From Phialocephala subalpina (lineage: Eukaryota; Ascomycota; Leotiomycetes; Helotiales; Mollisiaceae): DNA of 64,000 nt. Below, piece after piece: positions 46,112 through 57,274 of this stretch. Below the pieces are notes generated by a model, which was given only the letters and a program-made list of their open reading frames with translations, was not told the DNA's origin and did no database searches. Location: NCBI GenBank assembly GCA_900073065.1, contig FJOG01000009.1:1566267-1630266 (forward strand). The letters run 5' to 3'. A program made the translations under genes and the position numbers. Position 1 is the first letter of the stretch, and the number at the start of each line of letters is the position of its first letter.

Positions 46112-47617
46112 ACGAAAAGGAAAAGAAGTCTTTTGTTCATCTGTGATGCTTTCTTGGCCGAGTGTTGAGGACTACCTTGACGGCTTTGTAATGCCAAGCC
46201 TGGTACGTTTTAGAAGGTGAGTATGTTTGAAAGCTCGAGAATCAATCTCAGCCTCCGCTAGACTTGTCTGATTGTAATGCGCTGCCGCTGTAGGTTGTTA
46301 TCGAATTGGCGACTCTTTGTAAGATGCAGGAGAAGGACGGTAAGAGTGGCTGGTCGTCCTCGCATGTCCCAACTGGCCACCTCTCCAGGTCCGTGCACGA
46401 ACCAAGCCTCGTACTGAAAATATCTTCATTCAACTTCACCTCCCTCTCGAACTCACCTTTCCATCTCATGTCGTTCCATGAGTCTGGAACATTGTTTGCT
46501 GGTCTCAATAGAGCATGCAGCTTCCTTCACAGGAACATGGATTGCATCCCTTTCTCAAACGATGTTGAGTCTGCTGCATCGTGTCCTCATCACCATGACC
46601 CTTCGAAGCCCACTAGCCTTAATTGCATGTCCAACTTTATTGTTTTGTAATCATTGCGCGTGCAAATTTCTGTTCCCAGCAGATATCCTTATTCATTTGA
46701 ACCGTATCTTTATATAGTATCTGAGTCAGATTACAGATTGCGTTTCGAGTCGTCGTTGTTTTGGTCTATCGAGCATTACCTTCTTGCTTTTGCCTTAGCC
46801 GAGAGTGATGGAATTCTGTGTGCCCCCAGTTACTGCCCAGTATGGGAAGCAAAATTGTTTCTCCCGATGCCACAAGTGATCTGACATCAATGTCCTAGCT
46901 TACGAAAAGGTCAATTGCTCAGATACACGTAACCAATTGTTCACCCGCGAACAACTGCTTAGCCAAGGTGTGGCAGGATGTTGATGGGTGCATGTTTGTC
47001 TATATTTAACAAGGAAGAGATGCATCTCTAGGTCAAGGATCATAAGGCCCCACGTGATCTCTACCAGGAGTTCAATCCTTACCCCATGACAGTTAAGCTG
47101 ACGAGCTGTTTGTGAATTTCAAAACTTGAGAATCAGATCAAATCGAGCGCATGATGGTATAGGAAGAGACGAGCAAGCAGAGAGTATGTTTTGCTGGCGC
47201 CTATAAAGTGTTTTCGTCCCTTCTGCGCCACTCTTCTTGCATGTTGCTCGTGCGGCTCGACAAGACAGTTCACCAGTTACCATTACCGAGTGCTAGTGGT
47301 GTTGGCTGTTGCATTCTGTCGGCACTAAACCAAATCTGTAACCTACGTTTAAAAAAGTCTCCCTCCATCTCAAGGACCTCCTCCAACTTTCGACCCAAAC
47401 CATCTTTCCACAATACGGTCTTCTCAGCACATACACCATCGACCTCCTACCTTGGGAGTTGTTCTCTTCATACTTCCGCTCCTCTTGCACCTCGTCCAAT
47501 TCAGTGAAGCATCTTTCGCAAAGGTCCTTCGGGCTACACCACAATATCCAATTCTTGCGCGCACAATCCAGAACAACTTCAAGAATCCAATAATTTACAC
47601 GCAATATCGATTACACA
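46112..47617. other. Intergenic region before the paralog array
   Basis: No gene seen. CACGTGAT occurs at 47051-47058, and the paralog A promoter block lies at 47199-47220. Confidence 0.5.
47199..47220 (+). promoter_or_regulatory. TATA-type promoter block of paralog A, shared with paralog B
   Basis: GCCTATAAAG, then two variable positions around a G, then TTTCGTCCC lies about 400 bp before the start codon. The same block occurs at 49333-49354 upstream of paralog B with only two differences. Confidence 0.6.
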
Positions 47618-48604
47618 ATGGGAAACCGGAATAGACGCCCGGGAAAGGCTGCGACTCAACCTAAGATCGCTGCTAAGGCCTCATCTTCTACCAACGATAA
47701 GCGCAACAACAACCTGTCCTTGATGCAACGTGGTGCTGGACCTGCGAGACAACTTTCCCAGGCAGTATCCACTATAAAGCCATCCTCGGCAGGCAAAGTC
47801 GCGCCCAAGAGCCGGCCCATTTCCTCCGCCACTGACCTCTAGCACACAACTCCCAAGCGCGCAATGGCCACCGAGGTTGAGACCTGTTACGTCCATTTGC
47901 CACGCACCAACGCCGATGTCTCCATCGCCGCCTCGAGCGCAACCCTCAATTAGTACGAGGTCATCAAGTCAACCTATTTTGAAGGCCCTCCAACAAACGA
48001 CAAGCCGTACCCATGTCAAGCAAAGGGCCATGACTTCACTACCCACTTTACACTGCGTATGTTGACCGCTCAGAGAAAGGATTTCCTCACAGGACGCTGG
48101 GTTGAGATCGTCGTCAGGGTGCCAGCTGATGCTAATGGCCCCGCATCCATCATCAATCAACTCTTACTCTTCAGGCCGGACTTCATTCAACACGTCGAGA
48201 ATCTAGTTATTAAACTGGATCTTCTACCTCTGCCTGAGATCACCAATACTACCCTCGCTGACGTACCATCTTCTCCTGGATGCATGCTTGTCGAAAATAT
48301 AGTTGAGGAAGTTGGCCAGTTTCCTGCCCTTGCGCGGATGAACGTGGTTCTGTCGATGCCTGAAAACATCTCCAATGGTACGCACGATAATCAATTGAGC
48401 TACGTCTTACCATTCTACAAATTGACATTTACACGCTGGATCCTGCCAGATCAAACCCCTGCTACCTCCCTTCCTCAAATCGCTTCGGAGGATGAACTCA
48501 AGAGGCTCGACCAACTCTACGACATGGCTCTGAAGACAAAGAAGGACGAGGATGCAAGGATTTCGGAGACTACGTACAAGCGAGAGAGTATCTCTTCGAT
48601 CTAG
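47618..48604 (+). pseudogene. Tandem family paralog A (two in-frame stops)
   Basis: From ATG at 47618 one reading frame runs 329 codons and matches paralog B throughout, but it is cut by TAG at 47840-47842 and TAG at 47951-47953. The second replaces the Glu of the RNE motif (B: VLRNEV; here TLN-stop). The N-terminus is Lys/Arg/Ser-rich like B's (MGNRNRRPGK). The family blocks follow: TNADVSI, RKDFLTGRWVEIVV, IINQLLLFRPDFIQHVENLVIKL and the signature YVLPFYKLTFTRW. Apart from the two stops no frameshift is needed, so inactivation looks recent, or the stops might be read through. Function unknown. Confidence 0.75.
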
Positions 48605-49772
48605 AGATATGTTCGCATAAGGAGCGCTGCTTGTGTGGTCGTCGCTCCTGAGTTTGCTGAAATGAGCGATCTGGATGACTAAAGATTTGAATCATCCTTC
48701 AAATCTCAAAGTCGGCGACCATTCAACACTTCAGCGAATCCCCATCTGCAAACATTTCTGTTTCAAGCATACTTCTCGGAGCCATTGGAGCCTGTTCTGC
48801 ACGAAACAATTGGCTTTCTTAGGCGGCACTTATATTTTATTGATTCGTTTTGGCGCTTGGCACTCTCACGAAAGGAGGGGCTTCTACCTTCGTAGTCTCT
48901 TTCTCTATGAGAGTGACCAATAAAAGTTTTTCTCGATCGGCATACCTTTTGTCTTTTAGATTATCGAAGGCAGAACCCCATGATGAAGGCAGCCCTACAT
49001 AGATAATAGAAACTTCTACCTTGTCCTATCTTGTCTGACTTTCTTGGAATCTCCCATCTCCTTCAAAAATTCCTTTTGGCAGAGAACGATCCCAAAACTG
49101 ATGTCTTCTTGAAATACACTAGTGCCTGGCATCCCAATTTCCACTACCTAGGTTCTCCTCGATGAGATCAAGATTACGGAGACCACATACATAACTGGAT
49201 AAATCATCACAACCTCACCTCATGCCTGCTGAGTCAAATTATTTGCATGATTCAAAATCTGGAGAGAAAAAATCTGTAGCTGGGCTAAGCACATGATGGC
49301 AAAGAGCAGGCGTAGTTTAGCACTTAGCCAGTGCCTATAAAGCGCTTTCGTCCCTACTTAGGTGATGCATGTCGCTGTTCTGATGATATAAGCTGATTCA
49401 CCCACTGTACTCTGTGCCCAGTACCTAGTACTGCTCTGGATAGCTGCGATGTGGTCGGCGCTAGACCGAATCTGTCGCTTCCGCCGTCTATATCCAAGAC
49501 CCTTTGGGACCTTTTCAACTTCTTTCAACAAAATCTTTTTGACGACCGCGACCCTTGCTTAGACATAACCAAAATCCGCTCTCTGTGCCTTTGGATATCT
49601 TCCTGCTACTTGCATAAAGTCTTTCCTGCATTGAGTCGCCATCCTCTCTCTGCAAGGTCCTCCTTCAGCTCTTCAAAGTCAGTTGCGCACCTCTTGCGCG
49701 CAGTATCCACGACCGACAGTCAGCCTATTCATAAGTCAGCGGACGACATCTCAACATCCTGCAATCGCCACC
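48605..49772. other. Intergenic spacer, paralogs A-B
   Basis: Contains B's promoter block and a leader similar to A's (GGCGCTAGACCGAATCTGT in B against GGCACTAAACCAAATCTGT in A). No gene seen. Confidence 0.5.
49333..49354 (+). promoter_or_regulatory. TATA-type promoter block of paralog B
   Basis: Same GCCTATAAAG...TTTCGTCCC block as paralog A, about 440 bp before the start codon. Confidence 0.6.
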
Positions 49773-50933
49773 ATGGGTCGCAAGGACGGACGCCCAAAGA
49801 AGCATGTCGACAAGAAGAAAGGCACAGCAGCAGTCACTCACCCTAAGATCAATGCGACCCCATCTTCTAGCACTCGCACTGAGAACAGCCCCTTCCGCGG
49901 GAGCAACCACCACAACACTATTGTCCCCTTGAATTCAACTGGCATCGTCATGGCTCCTTTCAATGGCCCATCCTCTCGAGCTACAGCTGTCAAGAAATCC
50001 ATCCAAGCAGTTGAAGCCACCAACCGACCACATCTTACCCCACCTTCTGACCACCTACAATCAACACCTTGTGGAAAGCAATCAGAGATCACAAGAAAGA
50101 GTACAGAGAAGACAAAGCAGGTTATCGAGATCGCCAAGGTCGAGACCAGTTCAGTACGCGCTCCAGGCACAAATGCTGACATTACGATTTGCGCCACTCG
50201 AGTTCTCCGTAATGAGGTCAATATCACCAAGACCACCTACACAACCGGGTACGTCAAGCGAATAAAGTTGTGCTCCTATGCGCCCGAGGTGTATAACTTC
50301 GTGGAGGAATTTGCGGCAATGACAGTGGAGGAGAAGAAGTCATACCTCGAAAATCGCTGGGTTGAAGTTGTGGTGGAGATTCCGGAAATTGTCGCAGGTG
50401 TGAAGGGCTCGGATTCAGGAAACTCTATCAGTACCAACGCCCTCGATCAATTGGCCGCTCTCGGTCCCGAATTCGACGAATCAGTCAAGAACCTCGTCGT
50501 TAGGGTAAAGCTTCCGCATCTGTCGAATCTCGCTCTCACGACCCCATTGCTGCTCACCACATCGCTTGGCTATACTCTGATTAAGAAGGTAGTTGCGAAG
50601 GTTCGGAAGTTTCATACCCTCAAGAAGATGGACGTGCTTCTGCAGCTGTGCCATACCTTCAATCGAGGCCTTGATGAACTCCAGTTGGGCTTCATCCTAC
50701 CATTCTACGAGTTGGCGTTCACTAGATGGTCATTGAAGTACAGCGTACCCGGTATGTACCAACCTGATCGAGTTTCGAAGGAGGACCTTGGCCAGCTGCA
50801 GCGTCTCAATAAGAAATTCCAGGACATGGTATTCCAACATCCCAGCGAGTTTGAGCCTGAACCGCCATCCACCTGGGCCAAGCCGAAGGTCAAGCGAGAG
50901 GTCAAGCGAGAGTACAAGGGCAAGGGCAATTGA
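49773..50933 (+). CDS. Tandem family paralog B (intact, longest member)
   Basis: One exon of 386 aa. The start at 49773 is chosen over the open upstream codons because of its strong GCCACCATGG context and its match to A's N-terminus. A basic, Ser/Thr/Pro-rich N-terminal ~165 residues precedes the family core. Core blocks are GTNADITICATRVLRNEV, YNFVEEFAAMTVEEKKSYLENRWVEVVVE in the second block, LDQLAALGPEFDESVKNLVVRVKLP, a helix ending KKMDVLLQL, and the signature FILPFYELAFTRWSLKY. The C-terminus is Lys/Arg-rich (KVKREVKREYKGKG). There are no membrane segments or signal peptide. Basic ends on both sides could favour a nuclear or nucleic-acid-bound protein, which is inference only. I do not recognise the family. 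Confidence 0.85.
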   Translation: MGRKDGRPKKHVDKKKGTAAVTHPKINATPSSSTRTENSPFRGSNHHNTIVPLNSTGIVMAPFNGPSSRATAVKKSIQAVEATNRPHLTPPSDHLQSTPCGKQSEITRKSTEKTKQVIEIAKVETSSVRAPGTNADITICATRVLRNEVNITKTTYTTGYVKRIKLCSYAPEVYNFVEEFAAMTVEEKKSYLENRWVEVVVEIPEIVAGVKGSDSGNSISTNALDQLAALGPEFDESVKNLVVRVKLPHLSNLALTTPLLLTTSLGYTLIKKVVAKVRKFHTLKKMDVLLQLCHTFNRGLDELQLGFILPFYELAFTRWSLKYSVPGMYQPDRVSKEDLGQLQRLNKKFQDMVFQHPSEFEPEPPSTWAKPKVKREVKREYKGKGN

Positions 50934-52056
50934 TGTGGTAAGCATTAGCACCGTTGCTGACTGCCGTTTGCACCTCCTGGTGGCGAACGGCTTAATCATT
51001 CTTGGAGCGATGCTTCCTGGCAGATCTTGGGTCTACACCAGCCGCGCCTTACTTCTGTTTTTTTGGCCTTTCATTCTGGCGCATATCATTGCCCGAGACA
51101 TTGAAGTCTCAGCTGCCTTCTGCCGAATTGACATGCTGAACGCACTGCAGGTTTTGCTTCTTAGCTAGCATAGATATTAAGCCTTTCTCTACATGAACAT
51201 TGCCAAGAACTCTTCGAATGCCTCGGTGAGTTGTGAGGGTAATTACTGCGTGAAATTATATCCTCTAGATCAGTGCCCGCCCTATCAGCTACCTTCTCCG
51301 TATCAAAATCTTTGAGACCGTCGAGACATTGAAAATGTAGCTTCGAGATCAAGTATTCTCAAAATGATCTGCTCGTGTCGACTTCTCCACAACCAAGCAT
51401 GCCTTCTCACTGTGGCATCAAGAGGGATTTTGCAAAAAAGTACCAAAAGGTCAAGTACATCCATTAGGACCTGAATCCAAGAACGTGACAGTAGAGGAAT
51501 CGAGTTGGCTTAATCGTGAAATTCCATCAAGACGTGTTCCGAGTCCTGTTACGGGGACATTCTCACATCCCCTGCTGTGCCAGGGCGTGCCAGGGCGGTT
51601 GTATAGATGCCTGCGTCGCTGCTTTTACACAGTTGCAGACGTCCAGCCGAATTCCGAAATTCAACCGCGAGCCGATTCGAAAGGGGGCGTTAGCGTGTAA
51701 TACGTTCACCATTAAATTCTTGTTTGCCGGCTTAGGGCGACTCATTTGGTCACTAGCTTACTTCTGGACCCGCTTGCCCTCAGATTAAGGCTTTCAAAGG
51801 ATCTTTTGCCAGCCTCAACTAACCTTCCCACCAATAACACTTCCCAAGCGCAAAAGGTTCGTCACTTCTACTCTTCAATCTTTGTCCTTTCATACTGACA
51901 AGCTTGTAGTGTATGGGATTTTGTTGATACAAACTGCAGTCCAACAACCCACTCCTTCATCATCGTGGTCAGCTTCATACCCCGGGATCCGACATTGTAG
52001 GTACTCTCTCCATCAGGTTCCCTTTAATATCCTAATCAAACAACAGCGCGCGAACA
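50934..52056. other. Intergenic spacer, paralogs B-C
   Basis: No gene or clear paralog relic seen. Confidence 0.45.
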
Positions 52057-53094
52057 ATGTCCGATCACAAGGAGAACAAGGGTGGGGCGGCGGAGTCTGA
52101 CGCAGTCTCAGACAATGTCTGGACTGTTGTCACCCATAAGAGAAAGGGCAGCGGCGCTGCGCACGCTCTCTCCCAATCCTCTAATTCATCTCAAGGAATG
52201 AGCTTCTCCGCCAAGGGCACAAACAATGGTGGAATGAAGGAAGCCGGCGGAATCACCGAGATTCGTTTTGTCCGTGGGAAAGGACAGAACGCCGATGTCA
52301 AGATCTCCTCTTCTCACGTCGTTCGATCCCAAGTCCAACGAACAACTTTCGGACCTTCGGACTCCTCCCCTACCCCGACAGCCAAGATCTCCTTTCCATT
52401 CGATCCCATCTCGTACAATCTAGTTGATGAGATCACCAAGAACATGAGCAACAAGGACAGAAAGCTGTTCATGAGCGAGAAGTGGTTTGAGTTGGTGATC
52501 AATCAGGAGAGCATTGAGGCTCGACTGACCAAGTTCCCCAATCCCAACATCTTCGATCAGTTGGCAAAGCTTGGCAAGTTCTTCGATGATGAGGTTCAAC
52601 ACGTGGTCATCCATCTCATTGCTCCCGACAAGACCTCTACTATCAACAATATCGACAAGTACACTCACACTCCCCAGTCCAAGCTCAAGAGCCGCGAGTA
52701 CGACGAATCCTCTGTTGCCCGAGCCTACCCCTTCCTAGCCAAGCTAGTTGACAAGATCCGAGATTTCACAGTACTGAAGAACTTGGATATCGTTGTCGAA
52801 CTCGATACACCACTCGATCCAGGCAAGCTCACTCCCAAGGCATTTGATTGCGTTCTACCATTTTACGAGCTAGATACCTTCACCAACTGGAAGCTAAAGT
52901 GGTCAGCCCCTGGTGTCTTCCCACCACGGATGGTTGGAGATAACCTTATTGAGATGTTGACCCGACGATCTGAGAAATACCGAAAGAAGGATGATGATGC
53001 GTATGATAACATGGTCGTCGTTCACCAGAGCGAGGAGAAGGATCTGGATGCCGGGGAGTTGAAGAAGTGGGGGAATATCTTGGTTCGTCGTTGA
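52057..53094 (+). CDS. Tandem family paralog C (intact)
   Basis: One exon of 345 aa starting at 52057. The N-terminal ~85 residues are disordered (NVWTVVTHKRKGSG, Ser/Gly/Asn-rich). Core blocks follow: GQNADVKISSSHVVRSQV, ISYNLVDEITKNMSNKDRK then WFELVINQES, IFDQLAKLGKFFDDEVQHVVI, KNLDIVVELDTP and CVLPFYELDTFTNWKLKW. The acidic tail is DDDAYDNMVVVHQSEEKD. Between the third and fourth blocks it carries an extra loop (NNIDKYTHTPQ). Function unknown. It is the most diverged of the full-length intact copies. Confidence 0.85.
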   Translation: MSDHKENKGGAAESDAVSDNVWTVVTHKRKGSGAAHALSQSSNSSQGMSFSAKGTNNGGMKEAGGITEIRFVRGKGQNADVKISSSHVVRSQVQRTTFGPSDSSPTPTAKISFPFDPISYNLVDEITKNMSNKDRKLFMSEKWFELVINQESIEARLTKFPNPNIFDQLAKLGKFFDDEVQHVVIHLIAPDKTSTINNIDKYTHTPQSKLKSREYDESSVARAYPFLAKLVDKIRDFTVLKNLDIVVELDTPLDPGKLTPKAFDCVLPFYELDTFTNWKLKWSAPGVFPPRMVGDNLIEMLTRRSEKYRKKDDDAYDNMVVVHQSEEKDLDAGELKKWGNILVRR

Positions 53095-53762
53095 AGGATG
53101 ATGACATTGGAGACTCTGGCGGATTTCTGTGCTTCGTTTCTACTCTGGTAATGTCACGCTTTGCTTTACTTTCTATTCATGTTACAGGGGCGGGGTGCAT
53201 CGAATGCGTTACATGGGGCGGGGTGATGCTTTCTGAATGTCCCGACATTCGCTGGAACATTGTGATGAGGGCGTTTCTTCTTCGACTTGCTTTGGCCGCT
53301 GGATCAAGAGCATCAATAGGGCTTCCTTGATTGACGATGCTTTTGCCATCTGAATGCCCCGAGCTATATCGGAACATTGTGATGGGCTTCTTTTTCGTTG
53401 CGATTATGGCAGGCTCGATAGCTTGTCTTCCAATCTAGCAATGAAAACCAGAGTCTAGCAAACCCAACTTAGATCATGTGAGCTCACACAGGATAATTTT
53501 AGGGGTGATGATAGGGCTGTGCGTGTCTTGAATCTAGTATATAAACTCCCGAAGGCCGCGAAGCCTTCCCGTAAAACCTTCGACACTCTTCCCAACACAG
53601 CTTTCGCAAACCCCGCACAACCATCGACTCTCAACATAACACAGACAACTTCCATTCTACTCCTTGATATCGAAGCCTACGTCTCGAGTTTACTTTTTCT
53701 TCGACGCGCTTTGACTCTTGCGCTTGCAGCCCTCCACCCACAACACTTCTTCAAAAGTCACC
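53095..53762. other. Intergenic spacer, paralogs C-D
   Basis: Two related short strings (GAATGTCCCGACATTCGCTGG at about 53237, trimmed here, and GAATGCCCCGAGCTATATCGG at about 53353) form a degenerate local repeat of about 80 bp. No gene seen. Confidence 0.45.
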
Positions 53763-54236
53763 ATGGCAGAACCTGTATCATCTTCCACTGCTGAGAATGC
53801 CGTCATTTCTCATTCCAAGGTGGCCCGAGCACACGGAAGCATCGGGGATGTCACCATCTTCAGCAACAAGTCCACAGTCTCCCGAGCCTTTCTCTTCATC
53901 GCCCAACTTGTTCACGAACTCGAGATCTTCTCCGCACTCCAGTGGGTGGAGGCCATTGTTCAGCTTCTTTCTAGCTTTAATGTGAACACCATTGGCACTC
54001 AACTGTATGCTGTTCTACCCTTCTACGAACTCGAGGCTTTCACGAGCTGGTGCGTTAAGATCCAGAAGTTTGGTCAACTTCCCTCCTTTGTTTGGCGTAG
54101 ACTGGTTCAGCGTATGGATGAGAAATATGCTGCATTCCGCAAGGAAGAGCAACGATTGGTCAACAATAAGGAGGAGGAGACCAACAATGCTACGATCCGC
54201 CATGCCGGCACGTTCTCTGGGCCACCTCAAGAATAG
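53763..54236 (+). CDS. Tandem family paralog D (short, internally deleted)
   Basis: One exon of 157 aa, with ATG at 53763 in CACCATGG context. The first block (HGSIGDVTIFSNK) is followed at once by the late helical part (STVSRAFLFIAQLVHELEIFSAL, then EAIVQLL) and the signature AVLPFYELEAFTSW. The two middle blocks (the WFEIVV and LDxLarL blocks, roughly 110 residues) are missing, yet the frame is open and the C-terminal helix with NNATIRHAG is kept. A clean in-frame deletion has made a mini-version that may still be expressed. Function unknown. Confidence 0.75.
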   Translation: MAEPVSSSTAENAVISHSKVARAHGSIGDVTIFSNKSTVSRAFLFIAQLVHELEIFSALQWVEAIVQLLSSFNVNTIGTQLYAVLPFYELEAFTSWCVKIQKFGQLPSFVWRRLVQRMDEKYAAFRKEEQRLVNNKEEETNNATIRHAGTFSGPPQE

Positions 54237-55274
54237 AAGCTTACCACTCTTGCCTGGGGCTCTTGGTAGCAGATCACTCGGAAACATCCGAAGTGCTTTG
54301 AGGCCAAAGGTCTGCTTTGGATTTGCTTCACTTGGATTTCACTTGCTGTCTTTTTTATTTTTCATTTGAGAAGATGACCAGGATGGAGCCACGACTGTGT
54401 GGATTGAGAGCACGGGATATGAAAATTAGGCGCAACGAAAGGCCTATGCGGAGGCTTGTGAATAGCGTTGGCTTTTGAGATCTTTACATTAGCAGTACAC
54501 AGAATACCTTCTTCATAACGATTGCGCCTTTGAAGTGACTTAGTGTATAGTGAGAAACACGTGATCCACTATAACTTAACCTCTATTCTGTGACTTTGGA
54601 GGTATTGATGAACACAGTCTTGTGGCATTGAAGATATTCTTGGCCAAATAACACTAGAGCCTGCCTAGAGATATCTAGAATATAGATAAGAATTGAGGTC
54701 TGACTCTTCCAGCAAGTCGGTCTTTGCATGTGACTTCTTCGAACTATCCTCTGTAAATATCACTGGCCAATCAGACAATTGACGCTCAAAACTGGGCGCC
54801 GATTGTCAACCATGCACTAGTACCTGATACTTATAAGTGCAGATCAACAGCTCCTTCAAGGATACTCTCCCATCTTCTTTAGATACCTCACCCACTTCCG
54901 CCATTCATTACAACGTCTAAACTTGCAGACAAAATCACACGTACGTTTCCAACGAAACAACCAGTGAATAATATTGCGCTTGCATCCATTATTCCTTTGA
55001 GTCCCTTTCGAGCTCTACACCTGGGCCCGACTTGTGATTCGAGAGTGGGCACTCTTGTTAGTCCACAAAAAGCCCCAGAAAACGCGCATCGAGGCTAACG
55101 AATGATAAGCCAGAGTCGATCGACTGGGATCGCCTGATATCGGAAGTACTGCATCCACCTGCGCATTCACAATCAACAACTACAATCGCTGGGCCAAGCA
55201 TCGAACTTCGACCCACCTCTACATCATCGAACTACATCCAAACGAACACCAAGTCCCGACACTCGACCTACAGA
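54237..55274. other. Intergenic spacer, paralogs D-E
   Basis: CACGTGAT at 54558-54565; GCACTAGT and CTTATAAG near 54818-54838 may belong to E's promoter. No gene seen. Confidence 0.5.
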
Positions 55275-56101
55275 ATGGCTAGCTCAATCTCTCAATAAAA
55301 GGCAGTGGTAATTGAGGAGGAGATCAAGCGCAAATACTACTACAATGCCGAGATGACTGTTAGCATCGATAGCATAGTCCCTAACGAGATGGTTGTGAAA
55401 ACCATGAAGCCCATCATCAACGGCAAGCCATATATCTCTCACAACTTCGAGAAATTCGCACCATCCAAGTATGCTGTAGTAGCCGATCTCTTGCACCGAA
55501 TGAGCCCTACTGTTCGAGCTGAGTACTTGTCCAAGAGCTATTTCGAGATCGCCATTGACGAGCGAAGCATGGATGCGACTGGTTCATCATTCATGGTCTT
55601 GACTCAACTGGCCCGACTCACGCGCACTCTTGACAAGATCAAGAATCTAGTTGTTAAGATCGAAGTCCCTCTCGATGGCTGTATTGCCATTGTTGCCTCC
55701 AACTCCGAATACAAGACGTCCTCTACTCGCCAATTCCTCCTCGAAACCGTCCAAGGGATTCAATCGTTCAAGGCTCTCAAGCAAATGGATATCCTCTTGT
55801 CGCTCCCACAAGGCTTGACCGAAGCAAGCATTCGAGCTTGATGGGTTGCATCCTACCCTTCTATGAACTGGATACATTCACTCGCTGGGTTGTCAAATAC
55901 CAGGAATATAGAAAGAGCCTTCAGAAGATTGGAGCTGGGTGCATCAATCGTCTTGACAAGAAGCACGCGGAGCTGGTTGAGGAGGAGATGGAGGCAGTTC
56001 GAGTTAAGCAGGAATGGCAATAGTCTATCGACAAGGCGAAGATTAGCCGTCTTAGGGACGATTCGACTGTCCATACGATTCGTTTCCCGAGAGAGCGATG
56101 A
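55275..56101 (+). pseudogene. Tandem family paralog E (stops and frameshift)
   Basis: The ATG at 55275 is followed by an in-frame TAA after seven codons; the same frame then runs through YYNAEMTVSIDSIVPNEM, YAVVADLLHRMSPTVRAEYL, YFEIAIDERSMDATG, LTQLARLTRTLDKIKNLVVKI and KQMDILLSLPQG. Just before the signature block the frame shifts: a one-base loss in what should read ALMGCILPFY gives GCTTGATGG. The second frame carries GCILPFYELDTFTRWVVKY, stops at TAG 56021-56023, and continues legibly to TGA at 56101 (STVHTIRFPRER). Three lesions make this the most decayed full-length copy. Confidence 0.75.
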
Positions 56102-57274
56102 GCATATAGTTGAGGCACTTGGGCCTCTTGTGCTGCTTTCGGCTTTCGTGCATTTCTGTATTTGACTTAGGGAGTGGATGAACAAAAATATGGATGGCAT
56201 CATGGTACATATCTTTGGCAGCGGATTGTATTCTCTTTCTTTTATCGTCCGTCTTTCTGCATTAAGAAATCGATATTTGGAGCAACGTTGATCGCCACTT
56301 GGCGGCAAAAGTGCTTGGGATTTGTTATTTGGAGCCGGGGCGTGCATAAATTGGAGAGTCAAGGCTTTTATTTCGCGGTATTGGCAAAGATAGATCATAG
56401 ATTGCCTTCTCAAACTGACCGGCGTCGAATGAGTGATGACTGAGTAGGCTTTTCAGTGTACACGTGATCATCAGCAACTTCTGGTCTCTCAAGCATTCCA
56501 AGCAGTGCAGTATTTTGTGAGCCCTATAGAACTATGAAACATGGCGATATAAATTCTTGAAGGATAAGAGAAGAGCTCCCTTGTATTGCATAAAGATATA
56601 ACACGAAACCAACATTAAGCACGGATGGTAATTCTTCCTGCTGCCCTTGCTTCGCACTTAAAGTTCACGTGAACTCCTATTAGCTATGTATATGTATATG
56701 TAGGAGTGATCGAAGACTAAGCTTAAACTTAAGCTTAAATTTATTAAATTCACACTAGTGGCTCAGTATCTGAAATGGCAGGTCGGCAGCTGCACTTCCA
56801 CATCTTTCATTCCAAACTTTTTTACCGACAACATCCATGATCACCCCAACGACCGACCAGCAACATCACCACTATTCCTTCAATTCATAAGCATTTGCTA
56901 CCTCGCATACCAGAGTATTACCATTGGCTATCAACATCCTTGGATCAAGCACGGAAACCAAAAAGCTTGCGCTTTCTCTGTTCTTCGCAGCATCGATCCT
57001 CGATCGCGGCTCTCTTTGCGCACAAGACACCAACGCGCTGTAAATCCTTAATTGGCAACTCAAACCAGGCGCACTGGCTCTAACAATAGCGTAGATCGAG
57101 GGCAGGAATCCCGCAACCCCTCCGTTCGACGCCTATTCGCCAGCAAGAGCACCGCTGACCTCTTCCACCTCTCGAGCAATAACAGCACCGCGCAACTTCG
57201 AAGCGCGTCCTACATTCTGAGCGACAAGCCCAAACTCTCGAGTCGAATCCAAAAAATCCTCGCAGTTCTTCAAC
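56102..57274. other. Intergenic spacer, paralogs E-F
   Basis: CACGTGAT at 56461 and CACGTG at 56666. An A/T-rich near-palindrome built on AAGCTTAA lies at about 56718-56738, just before the shared CACACTAGTGGCTC block. No gene seen. Confidence 0.5.
56751..56764 (+). promoter_or_regulatory. CACACTAGTGGCTC block shared by paralogs F and H
   Basis: An exact 14-base match to 60468-60481 upstream of paralog H. GGCAG(G/C)...CAGC follows in both. It lies about 510 bp (F) or 260 bp (H) before the start codon. Confidence 0.55.
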
